64,000 nucleotides of DNA from Diprion similis. Lineage: Eukaryota > Arthropoda > Insecta > Hymenoptera > Diprionidae. Where the stretch lies: the NCBI RefSeq assembly GCF_021155765.1, contig NC_060116.1, positions 17,610,584 through 17,674,583 on the forward strand, given 5' to 3'. Under the pieces are notes generated by a model, which did no database searches, was not told the DNA's origin, and saw only the letters and a program-made list of their open reading frames with translations. This document shows, one piece after another, positions 1 to 12,880 of this stretch; the stretch's first letter is position 1, and every line of letters begins with the position of its first letter. The position numbers and the translations under genes are program-made.

Positions 1-852
1 TATACATCATGTGAATGTCGAATGGATGTTTATATATTCATAATAAACCGACGCTCGTTTGTACGGACTGGCAGACTAAACAAATCAGGAAACTTACTTA
101 GTTACTTACTTAATAACATTTCATGCCAACAACTTTACGAAATCTATTAGATATCGACAAAATTCTACAACTGTCTATGCCATATACCTAAAAATAAGAT
201 TGAAGGGGAAAGTGTATCCAGTACACATGTACATTATTATAGTCAATATTTATTGAATGATTCACAACTTAAAAGAAATTAAGTAATGGTTCTATCCGGA
301 ATAATCTGTAATTATAGGCCTGTCGGACATGCTTATTGATCTACTACGTGGTCTACTGAAAATAAATAGCAGTATACTCCGCATATTACGAACTAAACTG
401 GTACTCGTTTCTACATGAGTATGTCAATTTTCGGATAATTTAAAATAATCTTATGAATCATATAATAATAAAGTTGACCCGCTAGTGGCACTGGGAAAAC
501 AATGATGATGCCTCAAATAAAACATGATACTTCACACGCAAATAGTATAAAAATGTTTAGCTGTGTAAACCGTTAAAAGCCACGGAAAATTTGTCAACAA
601 CAATCATATAAGGCACAACATGGATTTGGGGAAACCATCCAAAGTGCAAAACTTTTGTACGATATAAAAGTTTTGCAGTATGTAATGGATTCATAAAAAA
701 AGCCATTAAGTCAAAGGTTATAAGAGTACAGTGACAATTGGTAGGTCACCAGGAAAATTCTCTCATGTGTTTTAATCTAAGCGAGAATCACGCAGTGTGC
801 ATAACTGAATTGTCACAATACTGTTCTGTTTTAGCAAGAGCAAGTCATTAAA
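1..852. other. Non-coding flank, downstream of cut8
   Basis: AT-rich sequence with no supported reading frame. It lies 3' of the minus-strand cut8 gene, so part of it is probably the cut8 3' UTR. Reverse-complement ATTAAA (771-776) and AATAAA (about 248-254) hexamers could serve as poly(A) signals, but nothing decides between them. Confidence 0.4.
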
Positions 853-3727
853 TCATTTTTCCGCATTGGAAAGAACCTTGTCTTTAGCCACTTGAAGGCA
901 GAGTCGTAGATCTTCACAATCTGCCGACATTCTTTCGAGTCTGGAAATGATACAACAGTTCAATTATAATCTAACGAACATGTATGTATCATACCAACAG
1001 TAATTGTTATCAACATAAAATTTTACAACAAAATATTTACTATTGAATTCCGGTAGAGCTAGTAGTTGGAATTTATCGTTTTTTAAAGTGGAACGGGCCG
1101 AATTATTTGTGTTCTATTGGTTAACCACCATCATTGGATGTGTGCAAAAGTGATAATAACAGAATCATAACAACTTGGTACCATGCGTCGAAAATTCGTT
1201 AAGTATCGCATTTGAAGAATAAATGGCCAACTTACTGGTTCATGTAAATTTCCAGTCTCTGAGGCTGAAACTTTCCTCGCTGTAAGGCTGCAGCACAAAA
1301 GCACGCCAAAGCTTTGAAGCAGCTTCGACTGACGTTTTTCAATCCATTATGTTCCCAATTTGGAATTTCTTTAGATATAGCCCAAGCAGAAAATATATAT
1401 TCCATAACAGAGATCCAGTGCTGAGACTCGACAAGGAGCTTACCTTGATTTACCAGGGTAGCCTAGATCCGTTCAGAAACCAACATTTATTCACCGCATT
1501 AAGATAACCAAAATAGAAACAAATTATGGTAACTATCCTTGTAATAGAGCGAACGGCGATATTCTATTCCACAAGAGAACAACCTACGACACATACGTAG
1601 TACATTGTGCTGTCCCATCTGGACTATTTTTCTCACAAGTCAAAGTTCTCTCATGTAATGCAGTACATGAATTGTCATACAAAAGATGACACCGGGGATT
1701 CATATCCGTCCAAGAAATTTCAAATTAATATTGCAGTACTCAAACTGAATGAAAAACTTTAAATGATCAAGTATTGGTGTGCTTTCATACCTGATACGCA
1801 TCGAGATGAACCGTAACATCACTGTAGTTCATCGCATCTGTGTCTGATGATAAACTTGCATGAATGTTTGTTCTTAGGCTTTTCAATCTCTCTTCTAAAG
1901 GTTTAATATCTACCATTGGGATTTGTTTTAAAATCACTTCTCGCAGAGGTCCGTCAGATGATAATGATCCACCCTCTTGCATTGATATAAGATTCATTAT
2001 GATTTTCACTAATTGTTCATTACTGAGTCCCTTCAACAGATCATTCACCAAGGTAGTAACATGCCGCCTGCTGCGAATCTCACATTCCAATATTGTCGAT
2101 GCAACATTACAAGATTCGGCGGGAACCTTTATTTGTTTTTCCGGGGTGCTGAGTTGCTGCTCATTGCTATCACCCAGCATGAGTCTTTTTCTTGGTGTAC
2201 TCCTCAACATGATATTAGACTTAGTTGGACTTTTTACTGGGGTGCGATCTCTGGAGCTCAAGCTGTTCAAGGAATATGAGACAAGCAAAGAATGTTGGTC
2301 AAAGAATTTTAAGATAAGTTTGGTTAGTCTGTTACATGAAATAATCGGCAAAATTGAAAATGGATGAAAAACATGAAGATTGTGAAATGAGAATTTACCC
2401 GCTGTAAACAATGTATGTGCGCGTGCATGGGAGGCTGGCCCTAATGAGAGAGTTTATGACATTTTTGTGACGTAGCGCTCGCTTGACGGTAACTGGTTTA
2501 CTATTCATAAGAAAGTTAACTACCTAGTCATGAAAAGATAAAGTTTCAGGCACCTCACATTTGGCGCTGTTTTCTATGATTTTCTAGTCATCAGATACCT
2601 TGGAAAAAAGTAGTGGCAATACGAAATATAGCAGTAAACCAAAAAATAAAAATTTACTGTGCACAAAACACTGGATTCAAAGTACCTATATCTGTACATT
2701 AATCAGCAATAGACTTACCTAAAAAGACTGTCTCGCTTTCGCGCTTCCACATCTGGGGACCAAACGATAGTTTTCCGACGCCGACCACGTTTTTGAATAA
2801 CAAGTTCATCTGGGCTAGGTGCCGGACTCCAAGAGTCAAATCCAGGTCTACTGTTAGCAAGATTATCTATTGCATTTGCATCCAAGGTGATCACTTCACC
2901 TAAAATGAGCACAAATATTAAGTATACAATAATGATATTAAATAGTGGAGAGTAAATTGTATTTTCATTAGTCAGGTGGTCACAATGTATCACCAGATCA
3001 TAAAATAAATTTGGTTTGAAATAATGAATGTTTACAATAGTTGAGGCGATGCTATAGTCAAGGAATCCAGGTAACAAAATGCATGCATATTGTGTATACA
3101 ATTCATTCACGATGTGAAATGTTAAATAGTTTTAGGAATTCAAATAGCTGAGACTCAAGTCTATAACGGTGTTTGCTATTGGTCGTGGAGATGCCAATAA
3201 TTCCTGCACGCCTCGTGGTTGACCGAGGAACTCATTTTAAACTCATAATTTGAAAAAGTATGTATAATAATACCCCTTTTTTCACATGCTGCGTTTAGCC
3301 GATAATTACAAAGTACCTTACTATGCACTCGCACAAGTGACATCACAGTATGTGTCCTTATGTTAGGCAGTACATTTTCGGTCAGGTTGTGGCAGAAATA
3401 AGAATACTCTTTCGTCATAGTGACTTTACGCCCATAAAATATCAAAATTTTCCCATACATGAGGCCTACTGTGACTTAAACTGCAATTCATGCATAATCC
3501 GAAAACTTGCAATCGGGCCATTGAGGAGGTTCAACACAAGTATAACATCCCTTAAGAGTCAATAGAGATTTTTTAATATACGCAATTCGGTAACCAGGAT
3601 AACAATTTTGATTACCTGGTGAGACAGCGAGCCCTGCCATGTCTGGTATTACCGCCAGTGCTTGACGGGCTGATCGCCTACGAACACCGTCCGGTCTTCG
3701 GAGAAAATCTCTATTTGGTGTATTCAT
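853..3727 (-). CDS. cut8: Cut8/Sts1-family nuclear proteasome tether, five exons
   Basis: Splice model (minus strand): 3727-3616, 2899-2719, 2262-1791, 1462-1236 and 940-853. It totals 1080 bases, giving 359 residues; all introns are GT-AG and the frame is kept throughout. The ATG has an in-frame TGA two codons upstream. The N-terminal part is basic and Ser/Pro-rich, with KRGRRRK and SPTKS-type stretches that look like nuclear-localisation or phosphorylation sites. The Cut8 domain covers about residues 130-345: a helical EERL-KSLRTNIHASL segment, then HLDAYQ joined across intron 3 to a VNQGKLLVESQHW segment, then YIFSAW and IPNWEHN. This order and spacing match the family. In fission yeast Cut8 anchors 26S proteasomes at the nuclear envelope, and a Drosophila member is known. 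The same role here is inference. The gene is head-to-head with THADA. Family assignment is firm; the exact first and last exons are less so. Confidence 0.86.
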
Positions 3728-4711
3728 TTTGCATCAGCAAATCAACTAAAGTCAATAAGATTAAAAATACAATTTCACTTAGCACCGATATGAATCTTGA
3801 ACTTTCAGTTACTCAAGTCGAATATCAAACTGTGCAAAATTTCATTGCTCGTTGCCTCCAAGCAACATTGAATGAGAAATGAAGCCAGGCATATAGAGTC
3901 GATCATTCCTTACTGCCACAGTGATCCACATGTGCCAATAGAAATGCTTAATTGTGTCTGAAAATTTTATAAGTGGCTATCTTTTAGAATAGGCATGTAG
4001 TTTATCACTCTACTCGCATGCTACCAGAGCAACTATAAGCAAGAAATCCGCTTATCCGGGCCGTTAAGAATATAAACTTTACTCACACGGATATACTCAC
4101 TATGGGCAGTAAGGTATTATTGACTTTATACGTTATTAGAACATTGTCTATTGTGACAAACTACATTCTCTGTATACTAAATCTGAGAATGCTAACAACA
4201 TTCGCTTGTGATATTCACGCACACTAGCTCTTGCCACTGTTTTCGTAGACTTGAAATATTGAAATGACGATCTTGGTATAGATATCGTAGCACAAATTGT
4301 ATCAGAAATAGATTACCAAGGAAGCCAGCATTGCCTGCGGTGGGAATAAATATCTGAAAGCATGAATAGAAAGTTGAAAAATGTTGATATATAAGAAAGA
4401 GACATCAGCCTTAGCTAAATTTGTGGGATGCAGACACAAGAGTAGATTAATCTTCATCTATTTCCTTTATGCCCGACGTCATATTGGCTATCGGGATCCG
4501 AGTAGATCAATGACGGTTATTTATGTAAAATAAATAGCCTAAATACCCCACAGTCACGCCGAGCTCTCAGTGAAATGACGGTACAATCGAACGTTGAAAA
4601 CACAACAGGCACACTGTCACAACGCAATGGCTGAAATTGCAGGGCTAAGGTTATGGCGCGAAGTTTACGCATTTCGCGCGCATTCCGTGTGTTTATAGCA
4701 TAAGAGGTAGT

Positions 4712-4853
4712 GCTGGGTTCACATAGGCGTGGCGACGCGGAGCGCGGCCGAGCGGCAACCAATCAAAATACTTGAAATACATCGTTCACTAGATTTTACG
4801 TATTTTGATTGGTTTACGCTCAGCAATGCGATGGCGCCTATGTGAACCCACCA
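4712..4853. repeat. Short palindromic (foldback) element with inverted CCAAT motifs
   Basis: The left arm (about 4714-4772) begins GGGTTCACATAGGCG and ends ACCAATCAAAATAC. The right arm (about 4799-4853) is its reverse complement, with the same two blocks and a more diverged middle. The loop is about 25 bases. The termini resemble those of a small non-autonomous DNA transposon, but I could not define a target-site duplication. Confidence 0.65.
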
Positions 4854-4917
4854 AGTCTAATTTTAAGAGTGGAACGCGCCGTGAACCGTCCCTTCCACTC
4901 TATTGTATACGGTTTCA

Positions 4918-4941
4918 CCCCCCCCCCCCCCCCCCCCCCCC
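4918..4941 (+). repeat. Poly-C tract, 24 bases
   Basis: An uninterrupted run of 24 C residues, the longest of several C or G tracts in the window. It sits in the cut8-THADA intergenic region. The length is directly visible, though assembly error in a homopolymer is possible. Confidence 0.9.
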
Positions 4942-5475
4942 ACCCGGGCAGGCGACGCAAAATTGCAGCAATTTGCAGCTCGTGGCCCTTCCAGCACTCT
5001 CAATTCATTGTTCATAAACGTTGTTAGGTTGGTTTTACCACTTTCACCCCCAATTATTGTTTGCCATTCAATACCTGCTGACATCGAATGTCAGTATGAT
5101 GAATTTTCTGAACTAATTTCGCTGAGATGAGCCATGTCGAGTGATTGTAATGATTTTTATCCATTTGTTCCGTATCGTGAATAATTCTTCCTGAATACCT
5201 GTACCATGTCATCGGGTATTCCAAACCTTTTGGAAAATACTCTTCTCCGAAGACGCTGTGTGATCTATAAGCGCCTCATTGCGTGAAAGTTTTAGAAATC
5301 CATTTCAATTAACATTGTATAAGTATTTTACAACTTTCAAGAGAAGTGTATATTCCACTTTGTCAGTAACCGGCATAAGACAAGACTGATACTACTTTTG
5401 TATATCCATCTGCTTTTCATAATACAATTCATGACTTACCTAGTCATGTAATTTCAGGCTTTAAGAAATTAAAAA

Positions 5476-8400
5476 ATGGATATCTCTGAAAGGGAGTTGC
5501 ATGTGATGCTGAGAAATCTGACACTTGAGAAAAAAAGTGGTGAATTAGATACTCCAGAGAAGTTCAATAACCAAAATGAAATGTGGAGAAATGTTATTGA
5601 TTATGAAATATTATCGAGATGTATAAAACATCGTTCCCACGAGGTTTGAGAATTTTTTATAAAGATAGTCTTTGTAGCGGATATCAACACCAATATCTTT
5701 GAGATATTTGAACAATGAATCTAAGTGATTTCAACATTTTATTTTATAGATCAGGCGAGATACAATGGAGCTTTTGGTGGTGTCGAAAAAAAGCACTCAG
5801 CGCTTTACAGCGGCTGAATATCAAATGATTGAAACATTCTTGACATACAATCTGGGTGAAAAAATCGAATTAGCACCATTAATCAAAAAGGTGGAAAGCT
5901 ATTAATCAATGCTTCTTTATGTGATTATTTACATGCCGTGGCCGTTATCAACAGCAACTAGAAAAATTTCAACATGTTAATAATCTCAATTGTGACTTTT
6001 CCAGGCAATAAAACGTACTAGAGACAGTCTAGTTGTGCTTCGGCGAGAATTCTTAAGAACAGCAAAAGGTCAGAATTCTGAAGATAGTAGTAAATGTCGG
6101 CTGAATCAACATGAAGATATTGAAAATATAGCAAGCAACAGCGCCATAAGAATGGATGTCAAATGTTTCATACAAGAATGCGAGTCATTTTTATGTTCAT
6201 TGCGGAAAATTTGTGTAGATAATTTATATCCAACAGCAAATTACGAACGCAGACGGACATGCCTACAAATATTATGCCATATGCAAGATATCCTGGATGA
6301 AGAAATTGTTTGTTTAGAATGGGATACAGGTCAAGCAAAATCTTTGTTCAACTGTTTATTGTTAGATACATATGAATCCAATAAAGAAATGGTCTACAAA
6401 ATATTGAAGCTGGTGCCACCCAGACTTTTGGGATTGGATAATAAAGATACTGTGCATGAAATCATACAAACTGCAGTTGGACTGGGAAATAGCATTAGAC
6501 CAATTGATTCAGCTACTGCGGCATACATGTTCAAAATATGCACCGCATCCCCGATAATTTTCGAGATTATAAACCGGCATACTGAATATCTCAGCCCTGA
6601 TTGCACAAACAACATTGATGCGCACCTTTTACTGGTGATGTTTCTTATTTCGCAACTTCAGGTAATAACGTCACATCTATTTTATCCTAATTGCTAAGGT
6701 ATACAGAACATCATCCGCCTTTCTCTATATTAGAAACCATTGGAAATGGCACGCGATAATATCGTAAGTGCTGCCAATAAACATTCACTGTATGGATACC
6801 TTTATTGTCTGCGAAGCTTGATAACTGATAGCGAATTACAGTGAGTAACAACATAATATTGATATTGCATTTTAGTTTAGATACTGTTATTCCACTTCCT
6901 CTCTGTCACTAGTAGGAAATTTCCAACTGACGAACGCTGGCGACAGCCCATAGCTCAAATCATCAATATTTGCTTGGATTTAAACCAGGCTGTAGGACAA
7001 ATTGTGAATAATTCATCACCAGAAGGTCACTTACCAATGGATCTGAATCCATTCAACGTCCAACCTTCGTTGTTTGATCAAGAACTATCAGAGCATGAAA
7101 AAGTGACCACCCCTCAAATGGTACTACTTTGTGCTTGGCGTACTGTCAAGGAAGTCAGCTTGATTTTTGGCTATGTGACGTTTAAATTACCAATAGACGG
7201 AATGAACGAAGTGGCCGGTCTTCTAACAGAAAACCAGGTGATAATTTTCACTCATTGAAAGACCAAAATTGAATGATAGAAAATATGTTGACTAAATTTT
7301 ATGAAACGTCATCAACAATTTCTTTAACAATTGTCAGGTTATTCAAATCGGAGAGCACTTTGTCACATTGTTGAGTGAAACAAAACATAGAGGGGCATTT
7401 GAACAAGCTCACGTCGGATTTGGACTATTATGCAGACGTTTGTGGCATCTGCCAAAAGAATGCGCATTGAAGCAACTTCCTAAAATATGGCTGCTAGAAT
7501 TGTTGCTAGCAGTTACAGGTTTATCACCCAGGGATAGTAAACTTTGCGCAACCAGGCGAAGCGCCGGCGTACCTTTTATGGTACAGGTAAGCAAGAATGC
7601 CATCATTCTACCGTTGATTGGTGAAAGATTCAACGTATCAGAGACCAAATCCGATTATTTTCAGGCACTTCTGACCTCTGAGGAGGAGTCGCTCACAGCT
7701 GTTATAAGACATGGGGGTAGTTTTACGTTTCATTCGACCATGCGGATATTACTCGGCCTAACCAACCTGAAAAATGACTACAACATAGAAACTGAGATGT
7801 TATCTTTGATCTACAAGGATACTGTATTTACACAATTCAAAGATCAATCGTCCCCCCTCAGTCATGCTAAAAAACCTACAGGTGACACTAGCAGGGGTAA
7901 AAAAGGTTACAAACTTGCTGAGATCAAGTCTCATGTAATAAATATACTGAGAGCTCTCTTTAGGCACTGTCAGCTAGGAGACTGTGTGAAGCCTTACATC
8001 GCCGATGGTGTAATTACAGCCATTAAAAGCTACAATGGCAAAACATGGGCTGCAAGTTTTAATATAAACATATTTCTGATAATTGTGCGAAAAAATTACA
8101 TGAATTATAGCTAAGATAAATAATGTATACAGATACACGATTAGGTTAATAGTGACAAAAGTGAAATATTGAAATACATGTGATTTTTTTGCGTCTGTCT
8201 GTTAGGTATTTGATAGGCTGAATATAAGTGAATGTTTCCATTTATTCTACAGGAAAGAAATGCTGCAACACTTTTGTTCAGTGCTATGGTCGTTCGGATC
8301 TTTGGAGTCCAAAGAACAAAGGACCATTTAAATTTGTCAGTTCACAACCGAATGACTGGTAAAGTGTTCTTCGAAAAATATCCTACATTACTGGAATTCA

Positions 8401-11024
8401 TGTACAGTGAATTAGAGAAATTCGTGGAACCGGGTGATACTCTCATAAGACCAGGAGTGCAATCTGTGCTACTCCTACTATCACGACTGTACCCTGGTTG
8501 TCACGACACTGTCGATTCGAATTGGAAGGTATGGTCGCAGGGGTATAATGTATTTTTTTTATACCCACAACTATACCTACCCTCTTACGTATAATGAAAG
8601 TATTGTGTTCAATTTTCGTGATTTAATTTTTGTTACACATCTCTATACTCCACTTATTTCCAGATTGCCACGTTCATTGATATGGTATCAAAGTGTGCAA
8701 AGAGTCAGGTATATGAGACACGTGAACTGGCGGCCCGAGCCTTGGTTCCTTTATTGACACAAACAACTGCTTTAGTCATGTTTTCTAAGCTGCTTGAAAA
8801 AATTTCGACGGAATCTCAAAATTATTCCAATATTAACATGATTCACGGATATATCTTGCAGGTAAAGATTAGGGTGTGAACACGTAAACTAGATACTTAA
8901 TTGGTATATGGTAGAAGTAGCATCAGCATCGTTTTTTACTGCAAATTAATAGATTTTAAACATCTTTGGAAAATTTAAATTCCATTCCAGGTATTACAAA
9001 TCTCAAAGAGTTCAGATTTCAGCAGCTTCAGAGCATCGAGTGCGCAGTTAAAAATTTTCACAAAAAAATCAGCTTGGATTTTGAAAAAATTGGAGTGCCG
9101 AGAACGGGGAGCAGGGGTCAGCTTTCCACTAGCTACTGCTTACTTGGAAACTCTATTACAAATTTATCAAGCCAACAACCAATGGTACTATCATCAAAAT
9201 ATAGCATAATAAGCAGGGTAGTTTTTGTCTGCAAATTATATACGCTTTCATCACTGCAGCGAAAAATCGTTAAATATTTTACACACCTACTTTGTTTGTA
9301 TAGATTCTATGAATACTGCTTGCTGTACTGTTTAATCATTAGTGCATCACTCTAAATTCTTTTTATGTATTACAGGTTTAGTGAATGTGTTCAAGATGAA
9401 GATGGTGATCTGTTCTTCAGAATCAAACTTCATTTGCTTCATAGTAACATTTTAAGCAATGGACCAGGTAGAGAGGTTTACGAAATTACGGCTACAAAAT
9501 TTTATACATTATGGTGTCCGGTACACCACGACTGTCCTGATTCATATAGATTATCATACAGTGAGATAATAAAAAATAATTGGACACCATTGTTAAATCA
9601 CAATAATATCGACGTACAGATTATCTCATGGATAAAATCTACAGAATTAGTTGAGAGTGCTGTCGACACTTCTTTCAGTGAATCACAGCTTCAAGACGTC
9701 ATATGTAAAGCAAATAGAGCAGTTGAACAACTCATCATTGATCCAAACTTGGAAAAGGCAGTATTCGAATTTTTATATGTTATTCTTAGCAACACCAGTA
9801 ACGATACCCTCTTTAAAGGCAAACTGTCTGCATTGTCGAACTTGCTGAAAAAGGTTTCAGTGTACTTGTTAAAAAGACTTGGCAACCGAGATTACTATGT
9901 AACTGATAGTTTTTTGAAGTTGCTGGGGGCAATTTATGGTGAAATTTCAAAACAGCCCAAGGTATGTAATTTCACAATAATGTGATTGTTCCATAAAACA
10001 GTCGTACAAATCCTTCTAATCCGAATCCTGTTCGTACATACCTCTTGCGTGTTGTATGCCACCTTGTCACTGTTTCTGACATAAATAATCAAATATTGAC
10101 TTTCTCTCAGGATATTCTAACAGTTAATGATAAGAAAGCAATACACAAACTCTTTTTGAAAAATTCGTGGATGGATTCGTGTGACAATGATTGTAGACTC
10201 GCCGTCTCACAGACAATGTACAATCTATATGAGCCAGTGGTCAAAGACAATGGTAAAGCATTTTTCACACATATAATTTGTATTTATTTTCAATAATTAC
10301 AGAATCTTGATATCTTCAATGTAAACAGTCCAGAAGGTACCGTATTTAATTTAATTTCAGATCATTTTGTAATGTGTTGGTGGACAATGCTTTTGAATCT
10401 TTTGGTGGACGATGACAAAGCCGTGAGACAGCATGCTGCAGCCGTACTTTGCAAAGTAAACAGTCAAACAGATGTCATATGTGACACGGGTATGAGACAT
10501 AAATTTTTTGAAAGCTTCTCAAACATCGTTGGCAAGTTACGCCCAGACATAGCAATAGTGTTATTATTCTCTTGGGGCGTTGCAACATGGCGAGAGGACG
10601 GCTACGAAATGGATGATACAGATGTGAGTAGGTTTAATAAATCTCTGTAAAAAAAAGCTTTCCATCGAATGATAGTCTTGTTCTGCAGGTGTTTAATAAG
10701 TGTCGAAATTACGATACATTCGAACAACTGGAAATTTCAAACCTTTGTCTAATGTCGTTGAAAGAAGTTGGCAAACATCACTCGGTAAACACGACTCTCC
10801 CATTGACGACCATAAAATGGTTAAAGAAATTATATGATTCGAAATTTATGTTTGCAACTTTATCGGAATTTGTGAAAATGCAATGCGAATACATTCCTAC
10901 ACTTGGGAACAAACTCGGAGACTATTTGGATCCAACTTACGGCGACAAGCTGCCGCAAGTCTTGGCATTTAAGCAATTCACTGATTTTGTAACACAAGAA
11001 ACCGACGATGGAATTTTGTTATGA
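5476..11024 (+). CDS. THADA: THADA/Trm732 homologue (DUF2428), 14 exons
   Basis: Exons: 5476-5643, 5750-5890, 6005-6661, 6734-6840, 6916-7237, 7338-7586, 7665-8051, 8253-8528, 8664-8861, 8991-9184, 9376-9961, 10111-10252, 10361-10623 and 10689-11024. The CDS is 4026 bases (1341 residues), with an in-frame TAA two codons before the ATG. The protein is an all-helical HEAT/armadillo-like scaffold. DUF2428 hallmarks are KHRGAFEQAHVGF (near residue 480), CATRRSAGVPF (near 540), ERNAATLLFSA (after intron 7) and ETRELAARALVPLL (near 790). In yeast and mammals this family partners the Trm7/FTSJ1 methyltransferase for 2'-O-methylation of tRNA position 32, and fly THADA also affects SERCA and fat storage. 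The predicted protein is shorter than the roughly 1950-residue human one. Thirteen introns, mostly 70-200 bases; intron 7 needs a GC donor. Least certain junction: the exon 10 donor at 9184. Confidence 0.9.
8052..8252 (+). other. GC-AG intron 7 of THADA
   Basis: The exon ends in a TGG GCT codon pair, followed by GCAAGT, which is the preferred 5' splice site of GC-AG introns. The acceptor is TTATTCTACAG at 8252. Joining in phase 0 gives KTWAERNAATLLFSA, a conserved stretch of the THADA family. The nearest GT donor (three bases inside this intron) would shift the frame. Confidence 0.75.
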
Positions 11025-11640
11025 TAAAAGACCAATATACTTGCAAGCTGCTGTTCACACTTGGGTGAGAGGGATATATGTACAGGTAACATTAACAATT
11101 GTAACTATCGGAAATTAGTTAACAAAACCGCTTATGGGTATGGGAGGTACGAAAGAACATTCAGGTAGTCATACCTAGACTCTTGTCAGACCACCTCAAT
11201 ATACTTATGCTCCCATCAATTTATGGGTATTTTTCTTATTCTTAAACTATTACTCCGGATCGTGGAAAAAAAACTCTTGGATTAAAAGTACTCTTACTAA
11301 TTTGTAAATTTACGCTATTCTATGTTTTACAGGAAGTTGAACCTTTTTATAAAATCAATTTAATAAATCATTGCACTGAAACCAACCTAGTACACTTTGG
11401 GGATAGTCATTATTGATGATTATCAAAAATGATGTTACCAGCAATATTGTGGTTATTCTATGCATATGCCGGTACAGTTTGTCTCTGGTTTAGTCGCAAC
11501 CCTAGCAAAGGTTCTCGAGTAAATTGAAACTGTCAATAACATGCTGAAAACGTTGGGTTTGACTCTTGATAGTTTCTAGTAATAAATAAAATATCTGATG
11601 ATTTTTTATTGAAGTTTATTTTTGATATAATGTAATTTTC
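11025..11640 (+). other. THADA 3' UTR and likely poly(A) signal region
   Basis: AT-rich sequence after the THADA stop codon with no coding potential. Two overlapping AATAAA hexamers (11581-11586 and 11585-11590) are the best poly(A) signal candidates. The end of the transcript is inferred. Confidence 0.5.
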
Positions 11641-12512
11641 TGTGATATAGAGTGCGAATAAGTCGAATCGATAATGTATATGGCTAACGAATGTGTAAGA
11701 ATGATTTAGCTAAACATACCCATCCCATCGGTGACGGAATGGCCAATGTGAGTGGGAAATCATATGATCCTTTAAAATATGAAGTATAATAATTAAAGAA
11801 ATTTATTGATGCGTGCGTGTACAGGGGTAGGAAGGATCTAATCCATGATTCAAGGCAATCGTTGGCAGTGCGACCCTGCGATTATCGCTGCCGAGAAGCT
11901 GAATAAGTAAAAAGATGCCCTCGGGACGTTTATTGCTCTGTTTCGTTGAATAATTGATTTAGAAAAATCTCGTCTACAGCCGAGGCTCGCAACGCCCCCA
12001 AGGCGACGACACCTAGCGAGTAGCGCGGTATATCAGCATACCAGTACCGATGTGGTTGGACTGTAGTGTGCTATGCATGTGTGATGTATGCATGCATGTG
12101 TACGTACGTCCGTACCTGCGTGCACACACCACTAACCAATGATTCGCCCAAAAGTAGATATTCTGGAGTCTTGACGCGACATCCCACCGCGAGCTGTCGC
12201 CACGGAGCCGAGTTTCCGCTCAAGTTTCCCATCATTTTTGTTCTCTTTCCGCGGCGAAGGAGCAACGAACGACACGAAACAAGTGAAGTACATACATATA
12301 CACACGATTCCCGACCTCAATGCCCAAGGACCCGTAGCAGTTTTTCAGTTACATCTGCCCCGATGTCCGCCGAACGTGATTTACCCAATGCCATCGTTGT
12401 CCCGTAGATTGCGGTGTAATAATAAGCTGAACATGGCGTGTTCCCGGTATGGTTAAATTGCTGTTTGAATACGTGTCGGCATAGCAAAGAGACATTTTGT
12501 TCCCTGTGACAC

Positions 12513-12570
12513 AGTGGTGTGCGTGTGCGTGCGTGTGTGTGTGCGTGCGTGCGTGCGTGTGCGCGCGCGC
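12513..12570. repeat. GT/GC-alternating microsatellite
   Basis: Alternating purine-pyrimidine tract made of GTGTGC, GTGCGTGC and finally GCGCGCGC. It is the kind of sequence that can adopt Z-DNA. Spurious His- and Thr-rich reading frames cross it on the minus strand. Confidence 0.85.
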
Positions 12571-12817
12571 ATGGATGTGTTTCGTGCACTGTTTTGTTAG
12601 GAATGGAGAATTATCTACTGTGCAACGAGTACGCCCGTTCGTCAACGTCAAGGGCCTCTGTTTCACTTCTCTTCTTTCCAAGGTAGGCAAACTAACGCTG
12701 AACTCAGTTACAGCTGCCCGTCTACGTTACGTACATTACTTAATCCCGTATCATCGTCAGCAATGAGCTACGTTCCCCGCCACATCCCAACGTCGTTCCC
12801 TACTTATGTGGGTACGT

Positions 12818-12880
12818 TGGTATATATACGTACGCACGTATGTACGTACATACATCCGCATTCGTACATACGTGCCATAC
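12818..12880. repeat. TACGTA-type simple repeat
   Basis: Interspersed TACGTACG and GTACATAC tetranucleotide units. Similar short arrays occur at 12066-12120, 13285-13322 and 37804-37870. No function is suggested. Confidence 0.7.

Larger units (their letters stand above)
3728..5475. promoter_or_regulatory. Head-to-head intergenic region, likely bidirectional promoter of cut8 and THADA
   Basis: The two start codons diverge across about 1.75 kb. The region contains a short palindromic element (4712-4853) with two oppositely oriented CCAAT pentamers, a 24-base C tract (4918-4941) and a locally GC- and CpG-rich stretch around 4530-4760. A possible 3' splice site (TTTCAG ending at 5457) lies just before the THADA ATG, so THADA may have a non-coding first exon here. 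No TATA box can be assigned with confidence. Bidirectional promoter activity is inferred from the layout. Confidence 0.5.

Noticed and set aside
1864..2367. 167-codon plus-strand frame opposite cut8 exon 3
   Set aside because: It is the antisense shadow of the Cut8 exon, which has clear family motifs and consistent splice sites.
12317..12766. His/Thr- and Cys/Val-rich frames around 12.3-12.8 kb
   Set aside because: They are translations of a GT/GC microsatellite in different frames, not protein-coding sequence.
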